Positions 17,668-25,334 of a DNA stretch of 64,000 nt are shown in pieces. The translations under genes were made by a program, and so were the position numbers. The notes under the pieces were generated by a model, which did no database searches, was not told the DNA's origin, and saw nothing but the letters and a program-made list of their open reading frames with translations. This stretch comes from DT-110 sp030148525 (GTDB lineage Bacteria; Bacteroidota; Bacteroidia; Chitinophagales; Saprospiraceae). Each line of letters starts with the position of its first letter. Position 1 is the stretch's first letter. The stretch is from assembly GCA_965227445.1 (NCBI GenBank), contig OZ245751.1, forward strand, positions 4,464,001-4,528,000, given 5' to 3'.

Positions 17668-19413
17668 TTATTGAATACTATCCTGAACGACCCCGCACCG
17701 TAGCATTTTGTCACCGAAATAGGGATTCAGGATCTGATCTTCGTAGGCCAGCCAGTCGGCACCCTTATTATTAAATGCCATGGGGCAATGCTGTACGTAC
17801 AATGTATCTTCGGCACCAAAGGCTCGAACAAGATCGATCATCAAAGCAGAGATAAATTCAAATTGTTGGCGCTGCTCTTCCACATCATTACTATTGATCA
17901 GGTTATCAAGATGCATTTCCAGCGCCCCTTTTTGCTGTTGCCAAAAGGAAAATACCTCACCGGTAAGCAGATCGGCATCTATTTGCCGTAATCGCTGATC
18001 CATGGTAGTAGCTGCTTCCCTTGCCACACTAGCATCCGTAGCGACGAAAGCATCTTTTAACGCAATGTAGGACTCGGTCATTGCCGTGAAGTCATTTTGA
18101 AACCCAGCGTCCGCCTCATCCCGGTAATCCGGCACGGAGGGTTTACCCTCACTGCCTTCCAGGAGTACATCGCGATTCATCATACTCGCCTGATTGTTCA
18201 ATTGAGCGGCGGCATCGATTACAAAAGCCCCGTTGGTCACCACTTCTTCGCCACCCCGCAGTCCTGACTTAACCGGGTACCCATTGCCTACCCGTTCGCC
18301 CAGTACGATCTCCCGAAACCGGAAGGAGGGCACACTGCTACCGGGTTCCACCAGGTACACCACTGATCGTTTACCGGTCCACAGTACGGCAGAAGCCGGC
18401 ACCACTACCTGATCCGCAGTCGTAGCACTACTTCCGATAATAGTGCCCTTTACCAGCATGTCCGGTTTCAATTTGCCGGAACGGTTCGATATTTCGGCGC
18501 GAGCCCTGGCGGTTCGGGTCTGAGGATCAATGAGCGGATCAATAAACCGGATGCGTGCGTCAAATATCCGTCCGGGTATTGCGGTGGTGGTAAACCGAAC
18601 CTGGTCACCTACACTTACCTTAGCCAGATCGGCTTCGTATACATCGAGTAATACCCAAAGACGAGACAGGTCAACCAGATTGAACAGCACGTCGCCACGC
18701 TGCACATAATCGCCTACGGCAATCCTGCGATCGGCGACCGTACCTCCCTGATCAGCCAGTACATCGATTGTTTCCTGGACCTCCCGGGTATTTATTACCT
18801 CCTGGATAAAGTCCTCCGATAGTTTCCAATACGCCAATTTTTTTCGTGCGGCTTCCGCCAAATCACTTTCTGCGCCGCGGAATTCAATCGCCTGTATCAG
18901 CTCCTGCTGAGCGGTGATCAACTCTGGCGAATACACTGTTGCCAGGCGTTGCCCGGCCCGCACTTGTTCACCGGTAAAGCTGACGTAGAGCTTTTCGATA
19001 CGTCCCCCAACGTGGGTAGTCTGAGCGGCCAGGCGCCGTTCATCGGCAGCGATACGGCCACTAACCGAAACTTCCACCCGTTGCCCCGACTGACTTTCGA
19101 TTTTCGTGGTTTGAATATTTGCCAGACCAGCGGCCTCTTTAGTCATCGTAAACACCAGCGGATCACTCGATTCATTCGAGCCCACCGGAATGAGGTCCAT
19201 TTCGCAGATCGGACACAAACCGGGTTCCGGCTGTCGGATCTGGGGGTGCATGGAACAGGTGTATATGGTTTCTGCTTCCCCTTCTGCCGTATCCGTCATT
19301 TCGGAATGATCGTGCTGAGAAGATTCCCCTCCTCCGCCAAACAGCAGGTAGCCTCCACCCAGCCCAAGGGCCAGCGCCAGCACCAAAATGAGTATTTGAT
19401 AGATCGGTTTCAT
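17668..19413 (-). CDS. cusB: CusB-type RND periplasmic adaptor with HMBD and DUF3347
   Basis: Membrane-fusion protein joining the RND pump to the outer-membrane channel. N-terminal anchor (about 1-27), then a heavy-metal-binding domain (YTCSMHPQIRQPEPGLCPIC, about residues 51-75), the biotinyl-lipoyl and hairpin region (GRIEKLYVSFTGEQVRAGQRLATVYSPELI), beta-barrel (DQVRFTTTAIPGRIFDARIRFIDPLIDPQTRT) and membrane-proximal domain. The last about 150 residues form a DUF3347 domain (NDFTAMTESYIALKDAFVATD ... YVQHCPMAFNNKGADWL) with Met, His and Cys residues likely to bind copper. 581 residues; the ATG at 19413 is preferred over an upstream TTG. It lies 12 bases after the TolC-like gene. Confidence 0.93.
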   Translation of the reverse strand: MKPIYQILILVLALALGLGGGYLLFGGGGESSQHDHSEMTDTAEGEAETIYTCSMHPQIRQPEPGLCPICEMDLIPVGSNESSDPLVFTMTKEAAGLANIQTTKIESQSGQRVEVSVSGRIAADERRLAAQTTHVGGRIEKLYVSFTGEQVRAGQRLATVYSPELITAQQELIQAIEFRGAESDLAEAARKKLAYWKLSEDFIQEVINTREVQETIDVLADQGGTVADRRIAVGDYVQRGDVLFNLVDLSRLWVLLDVYEADLAKVSVGDQVRFTTTAIPGRIFDARIRFIDPLIDPQTRTARARAEISNRSGKLKPDMLVKGTIIGSSATTADQVVVPASAVLWTGKRSVVYLVEPGSSVPSFRFREIVLGERVGNGYPVKSGLRGGEEVVTNGAFVIDAAAQLNNQASMMNRDVLLEGSEGKPSVPDYRDEADAGFQNDFTAMTESYIALKDAFVATDASVAREAATTMDQRLRQIDADLLTGEVFSFWQQQKGALEMHLDNLINSNDVEEQRQQFEFISALMIDLVRAFGAEDTLYVQHCPMAFNNKGADWLAYEDQILNPYFGDKMLRCGVVQDSIQ

Positions 19414-19425
19414 ATACAATAGTAT

Positions 19426-20631
19426 TTAGGGCAACGTGCTCACCAAATCGGCCAGGGCCAGATGGGTGGCAACGATCGCTCGTAATTCTTTAATCTGATA
19501 ATCTATTTCCCGGTTGTAGAGGTCCAGGACGTCATCCAGCCGGGTTTCGCCTGTACTCAATGCCCGTATTTCCAGTTCAATGGTCTCGCGAAGTACTTCC
19601 TGCTGCCGGGCGTAGCTATTCAGCGCCAGCAGGGCTTCCTGGTACCGGGCCCGTGCTTCGGTCTGCTTTTGCCGTAAGGCCAGAATTAATGCTTCTTCCC
19701 TATCCGCAATCGCGCCCATTCGAACCCGCTGCTCCTGCTGTCGCTTCTCGTAGCGATCACCACCCAATGGCACCGAAAGCATTACCCGCGGCAGCACAAT
19801 GTCGCGGCCATTACCACTGGGCACAGCATCGGAACGCTTACCTACCAGAAAATAATCCAATCCAACCCCCAGCGAGGGTTTACTTTGCAGACCAGCGATG
19901 GCTATCTCAGATTCAGCCACCCGGAGCTGTTGGTCAAGCCGGACGATCTCCGGATGCGAGGAATCAACCTCTACCCCTTCCGGGAAAAAAGCTACCACCA
20001 GGGTGTCGGGGGTAGAAACGGGCCGGTCCGTACCCAATAATTCCTGCATTATCGAGAGGGGTATCTGTTGCCGCAACCCCAGCAATTGTCGCTGCTCTTG
20101 TAATTCCTCTTCCCGCAGATCCAGCCGTAGCAGGGCGGTGGTCCGGGCCTGGCCGGCCGCTACCCGCTGCAGCAGCAATCGGCGTAATTGGTCAATGATA
20201 ACCAGTTGGCGGGATATAATTCCATCGGTCTTACGCAGTTCATACAGCCGGTAGTAAGCTTCCGTAAAACGGCGCTCCATCTGCAGTGTCCGGGTGGGGG
20301 CATCCCAGCGACTGACCCCCGCTTTGGCTTCCGCCAAATTCCGCTTCGCATCCAGACGGCCCGGCCAGGGCAGCATTTGGGTGACACTCAACCTGACTCG
20401 CTGGGGGCCCAATCGCGTCTCCGTGGGTAATAGTCCGAACCCGACACCAAATTCGGTATCCGCCCAATCGTCGACCTGCGGGGGCACCAGTTGGTCCGCA
20501 CGGTACATTCTGTCCAAAGCCCGTAGCTCCGGATTTTCACTACGCAAATGATCCAATAAGGTATCCAATGGCTGGGTATTTGCGAGCAGGGCAAACGACA
20601 AGAAGAGCAGTAGGGTGCTAAAGCGTTTCAT
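19426..20631 (-). CDS. TolC-family outer-membrane channel (CusC/CzcC type)
   Basis: A 401-residue outer membrane efflux protein that forms the exit duct of the pump. The start MKRFSTLLLFLSFALLANTQ (20631) gives a clean signal peptide and overlaps the end of cusA by 14 bases; an open frame further upstream lies inside cusA and is discarded. Two tandem coiled-coil repeats with many Arg, Gln and Glu residues are seen (TEAYYRLYELRKTDGIISRQ, RLDLREEELQEQRQLLGLRQ, IADREEALILALRQKQTEAR), typical of TolC hairpins. No lipobox is present. Confidence 0.88.
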   Translation of the reverse strand: MKRFSTLLLFLSFALLANTQPLDTLLDHLRSENPELRALDRMYRADQLVPPQVDDWADTEFGVGFGLLPTETRLGPQRVRLSVTQMLPWPGRLDAKRNLAEAKAGVSRWDAPTRTLQMERRFTEAYYRLYELRKTDGIISRQLVIIDQLRRLLLQRVAAGQARTTALLRLDLREEELQEQRQLLGLRQQIPLSIMQELLGTDRPVSTPDTLVVAFFPEGVEVDSSHPEIVRLDQQLRVAESEIAIAGLQSKPSLGVGLDYFLVGKRSDAVPSGNGRDIVLPRVMLSVPLGGDRYEKRQQEQRVRMGAIADREEALILALRQKQTEARARYQEALLALNSYARQQEVLRETIELEIRALSTGETRLDDVLDLYNREIDYQIKELRAIVATHLALADLVSTLP

Positions 20632-23600
20632 CGGTTCCGTTTTGAGGTTTTGAAAATCGCCGGTGCAAATGGAATTGTCCCTCTTTCCACAGAGCGAACA
20701 AGACCGGCACCGTAAACATGGTGATCGACTGGAACAGCATACCCCCAAAGGAGGGGATAGCCATGGGTACCATAATATCGGCACCGCGCCCCGTAGAGGT
20801 CAGGATAGGCAACAGAGCCAAAATGGTGGTGGCCGTCGTCATCATAGCCGGCCGTACCCGTCGCAGACCACCCTCCACCACCGCATCGCGAATCTCGGGG
20901 ATCGATTGGGGCTCATTGGCCCGGAAACTATCCTTGAGGAAGGTGGCCACCAAGACCCCATCATCGGTCGCAATGCCAAACAGCGCCAAAAATCCTACCC
21001 AAACGGCTACGCTGAGGTTAATGGGTTGCACCTGAAATAAGTCGCGCAAATTGGTGCCCAATAACGTCACATCCAGAAATCCCTCCCAACTGTACCAGCC
21101 GATCAGAATAAACCCGCCGGCAAAGGCCACAAAGACCCCCGAAAACACCATGAGCGAAATGGCGACCGACCGGAACTGAAAGTACAGGATCAGGAAAATG
21201 AGCATAAGGGCAATGGGCATCACGATCGCGAGTCGTTTGCTGGCGCGCTGTTGTTGCTCGTAGTTCCCCGCAAAATCGTAGTTGATACCGGCAGGAACCT
21301 CCAGGACACCCGCCTCGATCTGTTCCTGCAAATACCGTTTAGCAGCTTCGACGACCTCCACTTCGGCGTAGCCATCTTCTTTATCGAACAGCACATAGCC
21401 CACGAGGAACCCATCCTCGCTTTTGATCGATTGCGGGCCTTGGGAATAGGTAATATCAACTAACTCACCCAGCGGGATTTGCCCGCCGCTACTGCTGGGC
21501 AGCAAGATATTTTTTGCGACAGCCGGATCATTACGCAACTCCCTGGGATACCGCACGCGAACCGCATACCGCTCCCGACCTTCGACCGTTTGGGTCATGG
21601 TCATACCACCTATGGCCGCCTGGATATGCTGTTGCACATCGACAATAGTGAGTCCGTGTCGGGCAATAGCCCCGCGATCGATATCGAATTCCAGATAGGG
21701 CTTACCGATGATCCGTTCGGCAAAAACGGCCGGATCTTTTACGCCTTCCACATCCTTGAGCAAGGGCTCCAGTGCCAGCCCGAAGGCCTCGATCTCGGCA
21801 AGGTCCCGCCCTCTGACCTTGATACCCATCGGGGCACGCATACCTGTTTGCAGCATGACGAGGCGGGTTTCGATAGGCTGCAATTTCGGCGCCGAGGTCA
21901 CTCCCGGCAAACGGGTTACCTTGACGATCTCATCCCAAATATCATCGGGCGTTTGAATGTGATCACGCCACTGCCGGAAATAACGACCATCTTTATCGGG
22001 CATTAATTCGCCGGCTTCGTCCCGCATGAAGTTGCCGTATTCATTCACCTTAAAGCGAAGGCGTCGGCCCCGCTCGTCGGTCTTATATTCTGATTTATAG
22101 AGAATGACATTCTCGTACATGGAAATAGGTGCGGGATCGAGAGCTGTTTCGGCCCGGCCCAGTTTGCCAACCACTTGCTCTACCTCGGGGATGGAGGTCA
22201 CGGCCATATCGAGCAGGCGTAAGTTCTTCATATTCTCCTGCATCCCCGAATGAGGCATGGAGGTAGGCATGAGCAAAAAGGCCCCCTCATCGAGGCTGGG
22301 CATAAATTCTTCCCCCGTATTGCGCCATACCCGGAGGCCGAAAACAATCAGTACCACCGGCAGGATCAGAAAAGCCCACTTGAAGCGCAGGCACCACCTA
22401 AGTATAGGCTCATAGAAGCGGATCATACCCTGGAAAAACAGTAGCAAAACCGCAATAAGCGCCCCTACGAAAAGGGCATTGACCACCACCGATTCCGCTA
22501 CTCCCAGCGGCATCCAAAGCCGGGCCAACAAAAACGTTACAATGGCGGCAAATACGCCATTCTTCACGCGGTTGAACCACAGCATCCGGCTTGGGGACCA
22601 ACGGCCCTCTAAAAATAGCGTCCCCACTCCGGCCAGACCAACCAGTGCAAAAAGCCCGCCAGCAATCTGTAATCCAAATCCAAGCAACACAAACCCCGCT
22701 CCCATAAGCAACCCATTGGTCAGGTAGCGGCGCCATTTAGCACCCCGGGCTACCGAAAACAGCAGTTGGGCCAGAGGTGGCAGAATGGTAATGGCCAGGA
22801 TAATGGTGGCCAGCAGAGCAAAGGTTTTGGTAAAAGCCAAAGGCCGGAACAGCTTTCCCTCCGCAGCTTCCATGGTAAATACCGGTAGAAAACTGATAAT
22901 GGTCGTAGCTACCGCCGTAACTACGGCAGATGCTACCTCACTACTGGCCGAGAGTACCGATTGGAAAAGACTCTCCCCTTCGGGAGGATCCTCCAACCTT
23001 AATACAATACTCTCGGTCAGTACAATGCCCATATCGACCATGGTGCCAATGGCAATCGCAATCCCGGACAAGGCAACGATGTTAGCATCGACCCCGAAAT
23101 ACCGCATAGCAATAAAGCACATCAATACCGCTGCGGGTAACAAGCCCGAGACCAGTAAGGAGGAGCGCAGATTCATCAGCATCAGAATGACCACAATGAC
23201 CGTGATCAGGATCTCCAGGCGCAGGGCTTCGTCAAGGGTACCAATGGTCTCATTGATCAAGTCGGTCCGGTCGTAAAAGGGTACGATTGTAACTTGCGAC
23301 CGTGTTCCGTCTTCCAGTGTCTTTGCCGGAAGGCCCGGACTAATCTCCTCGATTTTGTCTTTAACGTTATCGATCACAGCCATTGGATTGGCCCCGTAGC
23401 GGGCCACGACCACACCACCGACTGCCTCTGCGCCGGACTTATCGAGCGCCCCGCGTCGCGTAGCGGGACCCTCGTTAACGAAGGCCAGATCGCCGATAGT
23501 AATCGGAACGTTATTCCGGGTGGTGACTACCGTTTGCTCGATATCTTCCAGGTCTTCGATGTAACCGAGTCCCCGTACAAAGTATTCGGCCAGGTTTATC

Positions 23601-24322
23601 TCCATAGTTTGGGCACCGACATCCAGGTTAGCATTGCGTACCGCCTGCATGACCTGAGGCAGGCTTACGCCAAAACGCTTCATGGCATCGGGATTCACAT
23701 CGATCTGGTATTCGCGTACGTAGCCTCCCACGGATGCTACCTCCGAGACACCTGCGGCAGTCGCCAGACCATATTTGACGTAGAAATCCTGAACGGATCG
23801 CAACTCCTGAGGATCCCACCCTCCGGTAGGATGACCATCCGGATCGCGTCCTTCCAGTGTATACCAATATATCTGCCCGAGCGCCGTAGCATCGGGACCC
23901 AGGCTGGGTTGAACTTCCTCCGGTAAGGTTCCCGGAGGGAGGGCATTTAGTTTCTCCAGGATTCGCGAACGACTCCAGTAAAACTCCACGTCCTCTTCGA
24001 AGATGAGGTAGATGCTGGAAAAACCAAACATAGAGTTGGACCGTACAGATTTCACCCCCGGAACGCCCAGAAGGGCACTGGTCAGCGGGTAGGTCACCTG
24101 GTCTTCTACGTCTTGGGGAGAGCGTCCCGGCCACCGGGTAAAAACAATTTGCTGATTTTCTCCGAGGTTGGGAATAGCATCAACGGCTACCGGATCCTGT
24201 GGCCACCAGGAAGGCATAATTTGAATGGGCGCTGTGGTCAGCCCCCAACCTGCGAACAGCAAAAGCAGCAAGAAAGCCACCAGCTTATTCGCCAGAAAAA
24301 AATGGATGATTTGCTTGATCAT
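20618..24322 (-). CDS. cusA: CusA/CzcA-type heavy-metal RND efflux pump
   Basis: Proton-driven inner-membrane pump for Cu(I)/Ag(I) or related ions, 1234 residues from the ATG at 24322 (MIKQIIHFFLANKLVAF). Typical signatures: PDVEDQVTYPLTSALLGVPGV-like porter start, GTMVDMGIVLTE with Asp430 of the proton relay, EEFMPSLDEGAFLLMPTSMP, and LVMLQTGMRAPMGIKVRG with Met residues fitting monovalent ion transport. It is about 190 residues longer than ordinary CusA (about 1040). Part of the excess is an insertion of roughly residues 525-635 between TM6 and TM7 with about four extra hydrophobic segments; the rest includes a charged loop around NEYGNFMRDEAGELMPDKDG. The annotated frame could start further upstream (24508), but that part has no pump homology. 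Confidence 0.93.
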   Translation of the reverse strand: MIKQIIHFFLANKLVAFLLLLLFAGWGLTTAPIQIMPSWWPQDPVAVDAIPNLGENQQIVFTRWPGRSPQDVEDQVTYPLTSALLGVPGVKSVRSNSMFGFSSIYLIFEEDVEFYWSRSRILEKLNALPPGTLPEEVQPSLGPDATALGQIYWYTLEGRDPDGHPTGGWDPQELRSVQDFYVKYGLATAAGVSEVASVGGYVREYQIDVNPDAMKRFGVSLPQVMQAVRNANLDVGAQTMEINLAEYFVRGLGYIEDLEDIEQTVVTTRNNVPITIGDLAFVNEGPATRRGALDKSGAEAVGGVVVARYGANPMAVIDNVKDKIEEISPGLPAKTLEDGTRSQVTIVPFYDRTDLINETIGTLDEALRLEILITVIVVILMLMNLRSSLLVSGLLPAAVLMCFIAMRYFGVDANIVALSGIAIAIGTMVDMGIVLTESIVLRLEDPPEGESLFQSVLSASSEVASAVVTAVATTIISFLPVFTMEAAEGKLFRPLAFTKTFALLATIILAITILPPLAQLLFSVARGAKWRRYLTNGLLMGAGFVLLGFGLQIAGGLFALVGLAGVGTLFLEGRWSPSRMLWFNRVKNGVFAAIVTFLLARLWMPLGVAESVVVNALFVGALIAVLLLFFQGMIRFYEPILRWCLRFKWAFLILPVVLIVFGLRVWRNTGEEFMPSLDEGAFLLMPTSMPHSGMQENMKNLRLLDMAVTSIPEVEQVVGKLGRAETALDPAPISMYENVILYKSEYKTDERGRRLRFKVNEYGNFMRDEAGELMPDKDGRYFRQWRDHIQTPDDIWDEIVKVTRLPGVTSAPKLQPIETRLVMLQTGMRAPMGIKVRGRDLAEIEAFGLALEPLLKDVEGVKDPAVFAERIIGKPYLEFDIDRGAIARHGLTIVDVQQHIQAAIGGMTMTQTVEGRERYAVRVRYPRELRNDPAVAKNILLPSSSGGQIPLGELVDITYSQGPQSIKSEDGFLVGYVLFDKEDGYAEVEVVEAAKRYLQEQIEAGVLEVPAGINYDFAGNYEQQQRASKRLAIVMPIALMLIFLILYFQFRSVAISLMVFSGVFVAFAGGFILIGWYSWEGFLDVTLLGTNLRDLFQVQPINLSVAVWVGFLALFGIATDDGVLVATFLKDSFRANEPQSIPEIRDAVVEGGLRRVRPAMMTTATTILALLPILTSTGRGADIMVPMAIPSFGGMLFQSITMFTVPVLFALWKEGQFHLHRRFSKPQNGTDETL

Positions 24323-24524
24323 AAGAACACCTGTCTGAAGGTATTCCAGAATCTGTACAGACGGCGAGGATGTAAAGCATCTTCGAGTCCGTAGATACCG
24401 ACTTTTTACATTTGGTCGGTAAGTTTTCGCCGGAACACCCGTAAAGCAATGGCCCGCTTCCTGAGGAAGAGGCATAGCAAGTACATTGATTCGCCTGGCG
24501 CGAACCAATCAGATACAGATGTGG

Positions 24525-24944
24525 CTACAACCGAAAGACCTGAAAGAGGATTCCCAGGTCTGAAAAAATTTTGGGTGGTGATTCATACACAGGCGGAAAA
24601 ACGCCTTGCAGAGATGATATTATCAAGCGCGGTGTCCAGGGGTTTGGCAAGACCACAGCTGCTGGTGTACCCGGCATGACCGTGGCAGTTACCCACTGAT
24701 CGATATCGGATTTATGATAGGAAGACTCATCGTCGCAGCAGGACTTCTCATCCATCATTTGCGCATGCATGGGACAAGAGGCGGGCATTTCTGCTTTTGC
24801 TGACTTACTGTGACAAGTAGGCGCTTGCGTAAAAACGGAGGATTGCTTGCGTTCACCCTGGCAAAGGTGGGTGTTGATCAACAGCCCGGTTTGGCTGAGG
24901 ATCAGTAGATAAGCCAGAGAAATATGAAGCCAGCGGTTACGCAT
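24525..24944 (-). CDS. HYC_CC_PP family protein
   Basis: A 139-residue exported protein named for three short signatures, all present: a His..Cys pair (NTHLCQGE), a CC pair (EKSCCDDESSYH) and a late PP (PPVYESPPKIFSDLG). A signal or anchor helix covers about residues 6-24. Several additional Cys, His and Met residues in the middle (PTCHSK, SCPMHAQMM) look like copper ligands. These proteins occur in Bacteroidota beside CusA-type pumps. It is the first gene of the cluster, about 200 bases before cusA, and probably a periplasmic metal-binding or sensing protein. Confidence 0.85.
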   Translation of the reverse strand: MRNRWLHISLAYLLILSQTGLLINTHLCQGERKQSSVFTQAPTCHSKSAKAEMPASCPMHAQMMDEKSCCDDESSYHKSDIDQWVTATVMPGTPAAVVLPNPWTPRLIISSLQGVFPPVYESPPKIFSDLGILFQVFRL

Positions 24945-25054
24945 AGTTACTTAATAACAGGCTGTAAAAGTACATAGTTTTAGGCTGAGGCCCAAATCGT
25001 AGCTGTACATGGTGAAGGCTGAAGTTGAGATTTAGGCCATGTTCATTCGGGCCG

Positions 25055-25306
25055 GGACCGTGGGCCTTGCTGATCCTTGCGTTTCCAATGCTTTTGATTT
25101 GAGCCTTGCTCTTGTCTGCGTAGTGCGTCGGGCGTAGAGCGTCGAGGCTCGTATACCGTAAACCGTGCATCGTGGACCGTGGACCGTGGGCCTTGCTGAT
25201 CCTTGCGTTTCCAATGCTTTTGATTTGAGCCTTGCTCTTGTCTGCGTAGTGCGTCGGGCGTAGAGCGTCGAGGCTCGTATACCGTAAACCGTGCATCGTG
25301 GACCGT
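25055..25306. repeat. two tandem copies of a 126-bp intergenic repeat
   Basis: 25055-25180 and 25181-25306 are essentially identical, starting GGACCGTGGGCCTTGCTG. Each copy ends in degenerate heptamers (CCGTAAA, CCGTGCA, TCGTGGA, CCGTGGA), and more heptamers run on to about 25321. The region lies between the HYC_CC_PP gene and the hybrid kinase gene (24945-25334) and contains no gene; the long open frames in it are products of the repeat. Confidence 0.85.
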
Positions 25307-25334
25307 GGACCCTGGACCCTGTCGGCCCGATTGT

